The notes: generated by a model from the letters alone, not told the origin. A stretch of DNA of 64,000 nt from Roseibium hamelinense (GCF_007830545.1 NZ_VLLF01000006.1:186001-250000); one strand, 5' to 3'. Counted from the first letter of the stretch, positions 26,415 through 35,648 are shown. Translations and numbers: made by a program.

Positions 26415-27608
26415 ATGACAAAGCCACTTGAGGGAATCCGGGTTCTCGACCTCACCAACGTGCTGGCAGGCCCTTTCGCCTGTCACCAACTTGCTCATCT
26501 TGGGGCGGAGGTCATCAAGGTCGAAGCCGTCGGGCGGGGTGATCTTGCCCGCAATCTCGGTGCCGACCCGGACCTGTCGGCCAAGGGCATGGGCATAAGC
26601 TTTCTGGCTCAAAACGCCGGTAAAAAGTCCCTGACGCTTAACCTCAAGGATCCGCGTGGCAAGGAGGTTCTGAAGTGCCTCGTTGCTGGCGCGGATGTAC
26701 TTGTCGAGAACTTCCGGCCCGGTGTTATGGACCGGTTGGGGCTTGGATACGACGTTTTGAAAAGCGAAGCACCGCATCTGATTTACTGCGCCATTTCGGG
26801 CTTCGGTCAGGACGGACCCTGGGCCCACCGCCCCGCCTATGACCAGATCGTGCAAGGCGCATCCGGCGTCATGTCGATTACGGGTGATGCGCAGAGCGCG
26901 CCCTTACGTGTCGGATATCCGCTGGCTGATACGGTCGGTGGTTTGACCGCTGCCATGGCGATCTGCGGAGCGCTGAATGCGGAACCGCGTGGGGCGTTCA
27001 TTGATGTCTCGATGCTCGAGTCGGTTCTGGCCACGATGGGGTGGGTTGTCTCCAATCATCTGATCGGGGGTGTCGAACCGCAGGCCAACGGCAATGAGAA
27101 CCCGACATCCGCGCCCTCCGGCGCTTTTCAGTGTGCCGATGGTTTGATCAACATTGCCGCGAACAAGGACGAGCAGTGGGACCTACTCGCAAAACACCTA
27201 GGCCGTGACGATCTCATCGCTCACACAGACTTTGCGACCCGTGAGGACAGGAAGCGCAATCGTTTGCGCCTGAAGGCCGAATTGGAGACCGTCCTGACAA
27301 AACGTCCGGCGCGCGACTGGGCTCGGGAACTGAACAAGCTCGGGGTTCCTGCGGGGGCGGTTCTGACCGTGCCAGAAGTGCTTCAACATCCGCAGATCCG
27401 TGATCGCGATTTTCTGGCACGCTTCGATGAAATTCCAGATGTTGGCAAGGCCATTGATCTCATGCGGATCGGGGCGATGATCGACGGAAAACGGCCATCT
27501 GTTGATGCGCCGCCACCAGTGCTGGGGGCAGACACCAAAGACATTCTGACTGCTCTTGGCTACGGTGCTGAAGTCATAGAGGCGATGCGCAAGGAGGGGG
27601 TCGTTTGA
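26415..27608 (+). CDS. CaiB/BaiF family (class III) CoA-transferase
   Basis: A 397-residue enzyme that moves CoA from one acyl-CoA to a free carboxylate. The N-terminus PLEGIRVLDLTNVLAGPFAC is the family start, then GAEVIKVE, NLKDPRGKEVLKCLV and NFRPGVMDRLGLGYD. The catalytic Asp is expected in the segment AYDQIVQGASG (about residues 145-155), and GAFIDVSMLESVLA follows. ATG 26415 begins at the family start; AAAGGAG lies 16 bases upstream, rather far, and a TTG at 26385 is an alternative. It lies between the tctA and citryl-CoA-lyase-like genes, so the natural proposal is activation of the imported acid. Confidence 0.92.
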   Translation: MTKPLEGIRVLDLTNVLAGPFACHQLAHLGAEVIKVEAVGRGDLARNLGADPDLSAKGMGISFLAQNAGKKSLTLNLKDPRGKEVLKCLVAGADVLVENFRPGVMDRLGLGYDVLKSEAPHLIYCAISGFGQDGPWAHRPAYDQIVQGASGVMSITGDAQSAPLRVGYPLADTVGGLTAAMAICGALNAEPRGAFIDVSMLESVLATMGWVVSNHLIGGVEPQANGNENPTSAPSGAFQCADGLINIAANKDEQWDLLAKHLGRDDLIAHTDFATREDRKRNRLRLKAELETVLTKRPARDWARELNKLGVPAGAVLTVPEVLQHPQIRDRDFLARFDEIPDVGKAIDLMRIGAMIDGKRPSVDAPPPVLGADTKDILTALGYGAEVIEAMRKEGVV

Positions 27609-28384
27609 GCGACAACACGGATGTTGCCGACTGGTGGCGCACGTCGATCATCGACATGGAGCCGGGAAGGATCGCATTGCGCGGCCATCCGGTTGAGGAC
27701 CTGATCGGGAACAGGGGCTTTGCCCAGATGATCTGGTTGATGGTCACGGGCAAGGAGATATCCGGTCAACGCGCCCGGCTTTTCGAAGCCGCACTCGTTG
27801 CTGCGGTTGACCATGGCCCGCAAGCGCCCTCGATTGCTGCAGCCCGCATGGCAACGACTTGCGGCATTGGCTTGCAATCGGCCATGGCAACCGGTCTCAA
27901 TATGCTCGGCGATGTTCATGGCGGCGCGGGCGAACAGGCCGTAGACCTTTTCCGCGCCATTGAGGCCGCTGGTCTTGAGGAGCTCAAGGCCACACTCGAC
28001 CGCTGGCGCACCCAGAACGGGCGTTTTATCCCAGGCTTTGGCCACCGGTTCCACAAGCCGGTCGATCCGAGGGCCCCCCGGCTTCTGGGACTGGTAGACG
28101 AGGCTGCGGCCTCCGGTGAGGTTATCGGAAGCTTTGCAAAAATCGGCCGGGCCATCGAAGCGCATCTAGCAGATGAACGCGGCAAACCGGTGCCAATGAA
28201 CATCGATGGGGCAACCGCTGTCATCTATGCGGAACTTGGCTGTCCGGCCCCGCTCGCACGTGGTTTTTTCGGATTGTCCCGCTCGGTCGGAATTCTGGCA
28301 CACGCCTGGGAACAGAGGGAACAGGGCGGGCGCAACAAGGGGCCAACGCCGCCGCAGTATCGATGGACTTTTGACGGCGCCTAG
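27605..28384 (+). CDS. Citrate-synthase-fold enzyme, probably a citryl-CoA lyase
   Basis: A 260-residue protein that resembles only the catalytic core of citrate synthase, much shorter than the usual 370-430 residues. The three catalytic positions are present: His in MLGDVHGGAGEQ, His in GFGHRFHKPVDPRAPR, and Asp in MNIDGATAVIYAELG. This short form is like the lyase module of ATP-citrate lyase and stand-alone citryl-CoA lyases, which cleave citryl-CoA to acetyl-CoA and oxaloacetate. The start is TTG at 27605, overlapping the CoA-transferase stop by 4 bases, with AAGGAGG upstream. The substrate could also be a citrate analogue such as methylcitrate or citramalate. Confidence 0.85.
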   Translation: MSDNTDVADWWRTSIIDMEPGRIALRGHPVEDLIGNRGFAQMIWLMVTGKEISGQRARLFEAALVAAVDHGPQAPSIAAARMATTCGIGLQSAMATGLNMLGDVHGGAGEQAVDLFRAIEAAGLEELKATLDRWRTQNGRFIPGFGHRFHKPVDPRAPRLLGLVDEAAASGEVIGSFAKIGRAIEAHLADERGKPVPMNIDGATAVIYAELGCPAPLARGFFGLSRSVGILAHAWEQREQGGRNKGPTPPQYRWTFDGA

Positions 28385-28489
28385 CCTGCAAGATGATCCC
28401 GCCGCAGATGGTGAATACTGAAATCTACACCAAACACGCTTGCGTCGACCGCGGAGCCGGGTCATGACTTTTTAAGGAGGAACTTGTAG

Positions 28490-29161
28490 GTGCGCTTGTT
28501 ATTGGTCGAAGACACCTTTGACATGGCTGAAGCAATCATGATCCAGCTCGACCGCTCCGGGGTGGCCTGCGATCTTGCCAAAACCCTTGCAGAAGCGCGC
28601 GCTTGCGTCGACGTGCAGCGTTACGACGTGATCGTTCTGGACATCAACCTTCCTGACGGACGCGGGACAGACCTTCTAAAAGACTTGAGGTCCGTAGGCG
28701 ACCGGACGCCTGTGCTAATGCTGACAGCAGAGTTCTCGGTTGATGACCGGGTGTCGTCGTTGAATTCCGGCGCAGACGACTATCTCGTCAAACCCTTCGA
28801 CCATCGGGAACTAGAAGCCCGGATCCGCGCGCTTTACCGGCGGGAGCAAGGCGACAAGGCCGAAGAGGTGACAGTCGGCGCGCTCATCTTCAATGCGACA
28901 GCGCGGGTTGCGCGCAATGCCGACGGCCCGTTGAACCTCACGCGGCGGGAATTCAGCCTGCTGGAATTGCTGGTTCGCAACCGCGGCCAGACCATGAGCA
29001 AGGAAAGGCTGTTCGAGGGGCTGTTCAGCTTCGACGATACGGATGTCAGCATGAATGCACTGGAGCTTTATGTCGCGCGGCTCCGCAAAAAATTGTCAGG
29101 ATGCGCCGTCCGCATCGAAACCCAGCGCGGGCTCGGTTACAAGCTGGAAGCCGATGCCTGA
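28490..29161 (+). CDS. tctD: TctD-like response regulator (OmpR family)
   Basis: A 223-residue regulator. The receiver (about 1-118) has VEDTFDM, the phospho-Asp in VLDINLPDGRG and Lys in LVKPFDHRE. The C-terminal winged helix (about 130-220) contains LTRREFSLLELLVRNRGQ and YVARLRKKL, typical of OmpR/PhoB proteins. The start is GTG with AAGGAGG nine bases before. It overlaps the sensor kinase gene by 8 bases. TctD proteins activate transporter genes when the tricarboxylate is present, and here the likely target is the tctC promoter with its direct repeats. Confidence 0.92.
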   Translation: MRLLLVEDTFDMAEAIMIQLDRSGVACDLAKTLAEARACVDVQRYDVIVLDINLPDGRGTDLLKDLRSVGDRTPVLMLTAEFSVDDRVSSLNSGADDYLVKPFDHRELEARIRALYRREQGDKAEEVTVGALIFNATARVARNADGPLNLTRREFSLLELLVRNRGQTMSKERLFEGLFSFDDTDVSMNALELYVARLRKKLSGCAVRIETQRGLGYKLEADA

Positions 29162-30551
29162 TTTCCAGCAACGTTTCGACCTGTCATCCCTGACGTTAAG
29201 GGTCGCATTCGGCGTAACGCTTCTTCTCGTCATTGGAGGACTATTGGTTTCAATTGCCGCATTTGCCTATGGGCGGGAAGCGGCCCGAAGCGCCTATGAC
29301 CGGCTGCTTCTGGGAGCTGCCAATGACATTGCCTCATCGATTGCGGTCCAGGACGGGCGAGCCGTCTTGGAGTTGCGGGTATCGGCGTTTGAGCTGCTGG
29401 CGCTGGCGCCTGATGATCGCATTGGCTACCGCATTATCGGGCCGGACGGAACCACGCTGACCGGGTATGATGAAATCGTGGTGCCGGCTGAGCGGCGCAA
29501 TTCACGGGATGGCTTTTTCGATAGCAGCTTCTTTGGAGAGGAAGCCCGCTTCGCAATTGTCACGAAACGTTTTGCAGAGCGCACCTTGAACGGCACCATG
29601 CAGGTGATTGTTGGCCAGACACTAAAAGCGCGTGAAGCGATGGCCTATGAGATCACACGTCAGGCAGTCTATGTCCTGATAATATCCGGGTTTGCGATGG
29701 CGTTGCTTGCAACGGTTGTTGTTCGATCGGTGCTCCGGCCCCTGAAGACGATTGCGGGGGGATTGCGGGCTCGAGATCCGCATGATCTGACGCCCCTCAA
29801 TACGGCGGTTCCAAAGGAAACGGCAGTCATGATTCAGGCCTTGAATGCCTTCATGGCGCGGCTTGACCGCCAGATGAATTCCATGAGACACCTGATTTCA
29901 GATACTGCGCATCAGCTGCGCACGCCGGTCGCCGCCTTGCGGGCACAAGCGGACCTTTTGGCGGACGAGGCGGATCCGGAGCGGCGGGAAAGGATCGCGG
30001 AGCGGATCCAGTCGCGCTCGGAAGGGCTCGGCCGCCTGTTGGATCAGCTCCTGAGCCAGGCGCTTGTGGTTCACCGGGGCGACAGTGCGCGCCGTGAGGA
30101 TGTGGATCTCAGGGACATTGCGTTGGAAGTGTTTGAGGAGGGCGACCATCGTCTGCTTTTCCCTCAAAAGGATGTGTCGCTCGATGTAGGAGATGTCCCG
30201 CTTCCAGTGTTTGCAGATGCGCCGTCACTCGCCGAAGCGTTGAAAAATCTTTTGAGCAATGCCTTGAAATACGGAAAGGCGCCGATCGTGGTTGGGGCGA
30301 GCAAAAAAAGCGGCACGGTCTTCATCTATGCACAAGATGCCGGTGAAGGCCCCGATCCGGAAACGTTGAGCCTGCTCGGCGAGCGGTTCTCCAACGACAC
30401 ACCGACACGCCAGAGCGGCAGCGGCCTGGGGTTGGCAATCGCGCATTCCGTTGCTTGTGCCTTTGGCGGAACTCTGGAGCTTGCCAGACAGGATGGCGGT
30501 GGTTTTCGGGCCGCGCTTGTTTTTAAGCCCGATGATCCCGGTGCAGTCTGA
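29154..30551 (+). CDS. tctE: TctE-like membrane sensor histidine kinase
   Basis: A 465-residue inner-membrane kinase. Helix 1 lies at about residues 17-40 and helix 2 at about 165-185, enclosing a periplasmic domain of some 120 residues that should sense the substrate or the accessory binding protein. The phospho-accepting His is in SDTAHQLRTPVAAL. The ATPase domain has LKNLLSNALKYGK, a G1-like DAGEGPD and GSGLGLAIAHS. ATG 29154 lies inside the response regulator gene (overlap 8 bases); the longer frame from 29055 is only read-through of the tctD region. The stop overlaps the next start by one base. Confidence 0.92.
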   Translation: MPDFQQRFDLSSLTLRVAFGVTLLLVIGGLLVSIAAFAYGREAARSAYDRLLLGAANDIASSIAVQDGRAVLELRVSAFELLALAPDDRIGYRIIGPDGTTLTGYDEIVVPAERRNSRDGFFDSSFFGEEARFAIVTKRFAERTLNGTMQVIVGQTLKAREAMAYEITRQAVYVLIISGFAMALLATVVVRSVLRPLKTIAGGLRARDPHDLTPLNTAVPKETAVMIQALNAFMARLDRQMNSMRHLISDTAHQLRTPVAALRAQADLLADEADPERRERIAERIQSRSEGLGRLLDQLLSQALVVHRGDSARREDVDLRDIALEVFEEGDHRLLFPQKDVSLDVGDVPLPVFADAPSLAEALKNLLSNALKYGKAPIVVGASKKSGTVFIYAQDAGEGPDPETLSLLGERFSNDTPTRQSGSGLGLAIAHSVACAFGGTLELARQDGGGFRAALVFKPDDPGAV

Positions 30552-31624
30552 TGAGATGGCTGTTTCTTCGGTTTTGGTTGTTATTCAGTGCCGTTCCGAT
30601 TGCTGGCCTTTCAAGTGCAACTCACGGCCAGGAGCTTGTCAAATCCTACGGCCCTGACGGCGCCTCCGAAACGCTGCTTCTCAGGTCGACGACAGACATT
30701 GAGGTGTTCGGCCCGGTTGTTGACGCGTTCCTTGCAACGCGTCCCGGCCTCAAAATTGTATACGAACAATGGGGTTCAAACGATCTTTATGAGCTTAGCC
30801 GCAAAGAATGTCGGGACGGAGCTTCAGTTGCCGATCTCGTGATCAGCTCCGGCGTACATCAGATGGTCAAACTCGTGAACGAGGCTTGCGCTGCAGCCTA
30901 CAGCTCCCGGCAGACCGCGGGTCTACCGGAGGCGCTGCGTTGGCGCGACGAGCTTTGGGGCATCACCCGTGAACCGGCGGTGATCATTTACAATCGCGAT
31001 CTTGTTCCGGAAGAGGATGTCCCCCGAACACGGTTCGATCTCTTGGATCTGCTCCGGCCCGCTGGGTCGCCCTATGCGGGGCATGTCGCCACCTATGATA
31101 TCGAACGGTCGGGCCTCGGCTATCTTTTTGCCTTTTCCGATGCGCGTGAAGCCAGCACATTCGGGGCTTTGCAGGAGTCCTTTGGTCGAACCCAAGCTGT
31201 CTCGACATGCTGCTCGGCTGATATTATCCGGAACGTGGCCGAGGGTCGCTATCTACTCGCCTACAATGTATTGGGATCGTATGCGCAGGGCTATCAGGCG
31301 AAGGATGGCCGGATCGGGATTGTCTTGCCATCCGATTATACGATTGTTCTGTCGCGCGCCCTGATGATCCCGAAAACGAGTTCGCAATTCGAACGCGCAG
31401 CGGAGTTTCTTGATTTCCTGCTGTCAGATACCGGCATGTTTGCGCTTCGCAAGGCCCTTTTGATTAGCCCGATGCTGGATGCCGAAGACGGCAGTGAGGC
31501 AGAAACACTGAGTTCGACCGCACTCCGCCCAATCGGCCTGTCGCCGGCGCTCCTGGTGGCTCTCGACAAACTCACCCGGGAAACGTTTCTGCGCCGGTGG
31601 CGGAGCACGTTTCCAGCGCCGTAA
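30551..31624 (+). CDS. Iron-type ABC solute-binding protein, likely accessory sensor of TctDE
   Basis: A 357-residue periplasmic protein with a signal peptide (about 1-27, ending in THGQE). The mature part reads as a type II periplasmic binding protein of the Fe3+/AfuA class: LLLRSTTDIEVFGPVVDAF at the start, VIIYNRDLVP, and YAGHVATYDIERSGLGYL. No permease or ATPase genes accompany it. It overlaps tctE by one base (TGATG), so it is made with the kinase. This arrangement suggests a periplasmic co-sensor that presents the ligand to TctE, as binding proteins do for some other kinases. Direct transport with an unlinked permease is the alternative. Confidence 0.85.
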   Translation: MRWLFLRFWLLFSAVPIAGLSSATHGQELVKSYGPDGASETLLLRSTTDIEVFGPVVDAFLATRPGLKIVYEQWGSNDLYELSRKECRDGASVADLVISSGVHQMVKLVNEACAAAYSSRQTAGLPEALRWRDELWGITREPAVIIYNRDLVPEEDVPRTRFDLLDLLRPAGSPYAGHVATYDIERSGLGYLFAFSDAREASTFGALQESFGRTQAVSTCCSADIIRNVAEGRYLLAYNVLGSYAQGYQAKDGRIGIVLPSDYTIVLSRALMIPKTSSQFERAAEFLDFLLSDTGMFALRKALLISPMLDAEDGSEAETLSSTALRPIGLSPALLVALDKLTRETFLRRWRSTFPAP

Positions 31625-31731
31625 GAATACTCCTGACTTGCCAGAAAGCTCGGCTTGCATGTTCCAGACACGCCGTGTGCCGCGAAACCAAGCAAGCTCC
31701 GCACTGTGGCTACCCAGGATTTTTGGAAATT

Positions 31732-31808
31732 TGGTAGCGGGAGAGGGACTCGAACCCCCGACACGCGGATTATGATTCCGCTGCTCTAACCACCTGAGCT
31801 ACCCCGCC
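31732..31808 (-). tRNA. tRNA-Met (CAU anticodon)
   Basis: A 77-base cloverleaf on the minus strand. Acceptor GGCGGGG pairs with TCCCGCT (with G-U pairs at both ends), D-stem GCTC/GAGC, anticodon stem GCGGA/TCCGC with loop ATCATAA giving CAU, T-arm GGGGG-TTCGAGT-CCCTC, discriminator A and an encoded CCA. The first pair is G-U, not the C-A mismatch of initiator tRNA, so it is an elongator-type tRNA. tRNA-Ile with modified CAU cannot be fully excluded without a search. Confidence 0.93.
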
Positions 31809-32009
31809 AAAGCGCCTTGCGCGAATGTGGGGTGCTTATAGTCAGGCGAAGCTGGGCCGTCAAGCGGCCAATTCAGCTTTGTTTGTGAAAAACAAGACCG
31901 CATTCCCGAGCATGGAAATTGAGCTCCAGAATAGCGTTTTTTGAGCCTTCAGCCAAGGTTTTCGAATGTGACTTGTCGATCTGTTCATACCCGCAAGACC
32001 ATAGCTTCT

Positions 32010-33176
32010 TCAGGCGGGCAGAGCTGCCGCAGTATCGACGCTCCAAGTGCCTTGCCGGTCTGTCCGGTCGATCCAGCCACCGCCGAGTACGCGGGCTTCG
32101 GCCTCGTCGCTGTCGAAGAAGACGCAAGCCTGACCCGGTGCAACGCCGGTTTCACCGGCCAGCAGCTCGACAGAAATCGCATCGCCTGTGCGGGTAAGCC
32201 GTGCCGGTGCTGGGGCGCGGGTCGAGCGAACCTTTGCATGGACGTCGATCACGGCTCCGTCATCGAGCGGCAGGTCTCCGATCCAGTTGACCTCGCGCAG
32301 CTTGATCAGCTTGGTTGCAAGCGCTTCGCGCGAACCGACGACAACCCGACGCTCGTCCGCATCTAGTCGCACAACATAAAGTGGTTCACCGGCAGCCACC
32401 CCCAAACCGCGGCGCTGGCCCACTGTATAGTGAATAATGCCCTCGTGCTGGCCAAGAATACGCCCGTCCATGTGAACGATGTCACCTGGTTCTGCGGCAT
32501 TGGGCCGTAATTTGCGAATGACCTCTGCATAGTCGCCGTTCGGGACAAAGCAGATATCCTGGCTGTCCGGTTTGTTGGCGACGGACAAACCATATTTTTC
32601 GGCCAGTGCACGCACTTCGGGTTTGGGCATGCCGCCTAGCGGGAACCTCACAAAATCGAGCTGTTCCTGAGTTGTTGCGAACAGGAAGTAGCTCTGATCC
32701 CGATCCAGGTCTGCAGGCCGGTAGAGAGCCCGTTTGTTGCCGTTCTGATGGGAGCGGACATAGTGCCCGGTGGCCAGTGCGTCGGCGCCCAAGTCCTTTG
32801 CAGTCTTCAACAGGTCGGTGAACTTGACGGTCTGATTGCAGGACACACAAGGTATAGGCGTCTCTCCGGCAATATAACTGTCGGCAAACCGATCCATCAC
32901 CGCTTCCTTGAAGCGGCTTTCATAGTCGAGCACATAGTGCCGAATGCCGATGGTCTCCGCTGCCCGCCGGGCGTCATGAATATCGACGCCGGCGCAGCAG
33001 GACTTTGCTTTGCTCACCGCAGCGCCGTGATCATAAAGCTGGAGCGTCACGCCCACCACATCATATCCTTGGTCTGCCAACAGAGCAGCCACCACCGAGC
33101 TGTCAACGCCGCCCGACATTGCAACAACAACGCGTGTGTCTTCAGGCCGGCCGGGGAGGTCCAGTGAATTCAACAT
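32010..33176 (-). CDS. mnmA: tRNA-specific 2-thiouridylase MnmA
   Basis: A 388-residue enzyme that adds sulfur to U34 of tRNA-Lys, -Glu and -Gln. The PP-loop is [18 protein letters not shown], the first catalytic Cys is in [12 protein letters not shown], and the second is in [14 protein letters not shown]. Other family marks are [15 protein letters not shown] [11 protein letters not shown] and the C-terminal RYSQ-like region ending in [11 protein letters not shown] 33176 is preferred because AGGTGA lies before it; the GTG at 33188 falls within that Shine-Dalgarno. It lies beside the tRNA-Met gene on the same strand and appears to be a single gene. Confidence 0.95.
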   Translation of the reverse strand: MLNSLDLPGRPEDTRVVVAMSGGVDSSVVAALLADQGYDVVGVTLQLYDHGAAVSKAKSCCAGVDIHDARRAAETIGIRHYVLDYESRFKEAVMDRFADSYIAGETPIPCVSCNQTVKFTDLLKTAKDLGADALATGHYVRSHQNGNKRALYRPADLDRDQSYFLFATTQEQLDFVRFPLGGMPKPEVRALAEKYGLSVANKPDSQDICFVPNGDYAEVIRKLRPNAAEPGDIVHMDGRILGQHEGIIHYTVGQRRGLGVAAGEPLYVVRLDADERRVVVGSREALATKLIKLREVNWIGDLPLDDGAVIDVHAKVRSTRAPAPARLTRTGDAISVELLAGETGVAPGQACVFFDSDEAEARVLGGGWIDRTDRQGTWSVDTAAALPA

Positions 33177-33449
33177 CTTCAAAGTCACCTAGATCGCACG
33201 TCGTCGCAGGTACTCTTTCGCCAATCGGCCAGTGCCCGCAAGCGGTATGTCTATTTTCGGGCGGTGAACCGCCGCAGGTCTAAAAGCTGAGCGCAATATA
33301 CATATAAGACCCCATCTTGCCAATTCCAGCCGATTTCCACGCGGCACCGCTTGCCGGTCAGGGGAAATTATTGCCGGTCTCCTCCACGGGTGTCGTGCAG
33401 ATAGCTGCTTATGGCTCTGAAATTTCAAGCATAATTGTTGGACTGCAAA
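33177..33449. other. Divergent gap between mnmA and fliK
   Basis: About 270 bases before the sigma-54 promoter of fliK. It must contain the mnmA promoter on the minus strand and may hold the upstream binding site of the FlbD activator on the plus strand. I see no repeat or operator clear enough to mark and no convincing small gene. Confidence 0.35.
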
Positions 33450-33465
33450 TGGCCCGTGTCTTGCT
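33450..33465 (+). promoter_or_regulatory. Sigma-54 promoter of fliK-flgD
   Basis: TGGCCCG-TGTC-TTGCT matches the sigma-54 consensus TGGCACG-N4-TTGCW at all but one position, with GG and GC ten bases apart as required. It points at fliK, whose start lies about 45 bases downstream. In Caulobacter such class III hook genes need RpoN plus FlbD, and a flbD gene is present at 40966-42321. Confidence 0.75.
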
Positions 33466-33509
33466 TTCACTTGGGTGGTTCAACCTGCCTAGATTGATTG
33501 GGGGCGATT

Positions 33510-35648
33510 GTGCAGCCATTCGGATTGCTCTTAAATGTTTCTCCAGCCGCGCTTGCAAGCGGTGCACTTGGCGTTGAGGCCACCGGGTTTGGTGCCGGCG
33601 GTGTCAGCGTTGTCGGGGCGCCTCCTGCCGCTGGGGCGGGCTTTTCGGGTGTTTTGTTGGCCGAGCAAAAGGCTGCGGCGACCAGCCTGATGGATCGGTT
33701 GGAGGTTCGGGAGAGCGGGGAAGTTGCCGAGAGCCTGCCTGAAGCGGCTGCAACGGAAGCGGTTTTTTCAACGTCAGCCGGCCAGCCGTTTTCCATTGGA
33801 TTACCGTTTCAACAGTCAGCGGCCGCGGCGATGCCCGGGGTGCTAGCGCTTTTTCCAGATGAAGGGCTGACAGACGCTGGTGGTGTCCAGGGAGGTTTTG
33901 AGGCGCTGGGCGACACAGTCGGCGCTGGCCAGGGTGATCCGCTTGGAGCGTCGTTGTCTAGAGGCGTGTTTGATGGTGCCTTGGGCCGAGCATCTGCAGG
34001 GGCGGGCGCGGCGCAGCCTGCGGGTGTCGGCAATGTCCCGATCTTGACGGGCAGTCCGATTGCGGCGGCTTTTGCTGACGGCCCGCATGCATTGGGTTCG
34101 GCTACGGCAAACCCTGTTCCAGCGTCTCTTACCGAGACGATTTCGACCGTGCAATCTGCCTCATCTGCCAAGGAATCCGGTGCCGCTGTCCCGGCAAAAT
34201 CCGAAATTGTGCCGGAAGGGGCTCGTATGACAGCTGTGCCGGGAGCAGAAAAAGCGCAAGACGCGATTGTGTTGACTTCGCAAAAGCGATGGCAAGCTGG
34301 TTTGCCGGCAGAGCTTAAAGCATCAGGCGTTAATGCAAATGGGTCTGTCGAGGCTGCCTGGAGCCGTGAAGATCAAAAAGCCTTGTTGCCGGGAGCCGAC
34401 CAGAAACCGGATCTTCCAACGCAGACCGCAAAGTCTGCCGTCTTACCGGAAAAATTGACAAGCACAACAAATCCGGAATTGCCTACTGTTGCGAAAGAGC
34501 GTGCCGGTGCGGGAATTTCGCCGCAGCAGGCCGGCGGGGCAACCATGCCGTTACGATCTTTGTCCCAACAAGCCCCGGAAATGCCACTCGCAAGTTTGGC
34601 GACAACATCCAGCGCAATTTCGACCAACGGTTCCGAAGCCAATTCGATGCTACAGGCAAGTAGTGCCGAGAGTGGCGCCGGATATCAGAATCCGGCCGCG
34701 GCTGGCGCTGATGCACTTCAAAAACAAGCTGTTGCTGCGTCGGCTGCTGGTCTCGGGCTACGAGAGAATGTCGCAAACCGTCCAACTCAGGCAAATGGAT
34801 TATCCGCCGCCAAAACCGGGAATTCGGTATCAGCCGCACAATCCGGCTCCACGCCAACTGCTGAGGCCCAAGCTGCCGATGATTTGTTTTTTGAAGAAAG
34901 CGCCGAAGCAGCTGAGTTGATTGCCAACAAGCCGCAGTCCGGCGTTTCGGGGGCTGCAAAACCGGCGGGCGGCGGAGCTTTACCCGCGGGTTCTGGAAAC
35001 GATAGTCTGCAAGGGGCGCTTCAAGGCACTCCTGCAAGCGTGGGTAAAACACCTGAGAACCTCGACGCCGCCCGCCTGACTAGCGCGGTACCAACGAATG
35101 ACGGCGTTGAGGTGCCGTTGAGTTTTGACGAGCTGAACTTTGTTCGGGTCGCGGATGCCGGCGCTGTGATCAGAAATGAGGCGCAGTCTCTACCCAATCA
35201 GGCCACGTCGGGCAATGTGACGGTTCAGGTTGCCGCTGAGATTGCGCGGAATCTTCAAAATGGACAGACGCGCTTCCAAATGCGTTTTGATCCGCCGGAA
35301 TTAGGGCGAGTTGATGTTAACTTGAAAGTCTCAGCCGACGGGAGTGTTCAGGCGCATCTGATTGTTGAGCGTCCGGAGACGCTTGACATGTTCTTGCGTG
35401 ACCAGCGCGGGCTGGAGCGTGCGCTTGAGGCTGCGGGCCTCAGCTCAGATGCTGAAACTCTCAAGTTTTCACTTCGAGATAACGGCGGCCAGAACCCGCA
35501 ATTCGGTCAAGGTGGGGATGGCCAGTCTACCGGCCACCAGCGCTCTGCAGAACATGGAAACAACGACGCAGAACCGGAAATCACCTCGTCCGAGACACTT
35601 TCCATGAACGTTTCTGAAGGCCGGTCAGGCCTCGATATCAAAATCTAG
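33510..35648 (+). CDS. fliK: Flagellar hook-length control protein FliK
   Basis: A 712-residue protein. The first 530 residues are low-complexity, rich in Ala, Gly, Ser and Gln, as in FliK rulers. The last 150 residues form the conserved Flg_hook domain: NVTVQVAAEIARNLQNGQ, then MRFDPPELGRVDVNLKV, HLIVERPETLDMFLRDQ and LERALEAAGL. FliK is exported during hook assembly, measures hook length and makes FlhB switch to filament substrates. GTG 33510 is preferred because GGGGGCG is well placed before it; TTG 33498 would add four residues. flgD follows after 47 bases, so both probably use the sigma-54 promoter. Confidence 0.9.
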   Translation: MQPFGLLLNVSPAALASGALGVEATGFGAGGVSVVGAPPAAGAGFSGVLLAEQKAAATSLMDRLEVRESGEVAESLPEAAATEAVFSTSAGQPFSIGLPFQQSAAAAMPGVLALFPDEGLTDAGGVQGGFEALGDTVGAGQGDPLGASLSRGVFDGALGRASAGAGAAQPAGVGNVPILTGSPIAAAFADGPHALGSATANPVPASLTETISTVQSASSAKESGAAVPAKSEIVPEGARMTAVPGAEKAQDAIVLTSQKRWQAGLPAELKASGVNANGSVEAAWSREDQKALLPGADQKPDLPTQTAKSAVLPEKLTSTTNPELPTVAKERAGAGISPQQAGGATMPLRSLSQQAPEMPLASLATTSSAISTNGSEANSMLQASSAESGAGYQNPAAAGADALQKQAVAASAAGLGLRENVANRPTQANGLSAAKTGNSVSAAQSGSTPTAEAQAADDLFFEESAEAAELIANKPQSGVSGAAKPAGGGALPAGSGNDSLQGALQGTPASVGKTPENLDAARLTSAVPTNDGVEVPLSFDELNFVRVADAGAVIRNEAQSLPNQATSGNVTVQVAAEIARNLQNGQTRFQMRFDPPELGRVDVNLKVSADGSVQAHLIVERPETLDMFLRDQRGLERALEAAGLSSDAETLKFSLRDNGGQNPQFGQGGDGQSTGHQRSAEHGNNDAEPEITSSETLSMNVSEGRSGLDIKI

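Noticed and set aside
29055..29153. N-terminal extension of the TctE frame
   Set aside because: The 33 extra codons lie wholly within the tctD coding region in another frame; the ATG at 29154 gives the standard kinase start just before the first membrane helix.
31732..31808. Initiator tRNA assignment for the CAU tRNA
   Set aside because: The first base pair is G-U rather than the unpaired C-A of bacterial initiators, and the anticodon stem lacks the run of three G-C pairs at its base (GCGGA/TCCGC).
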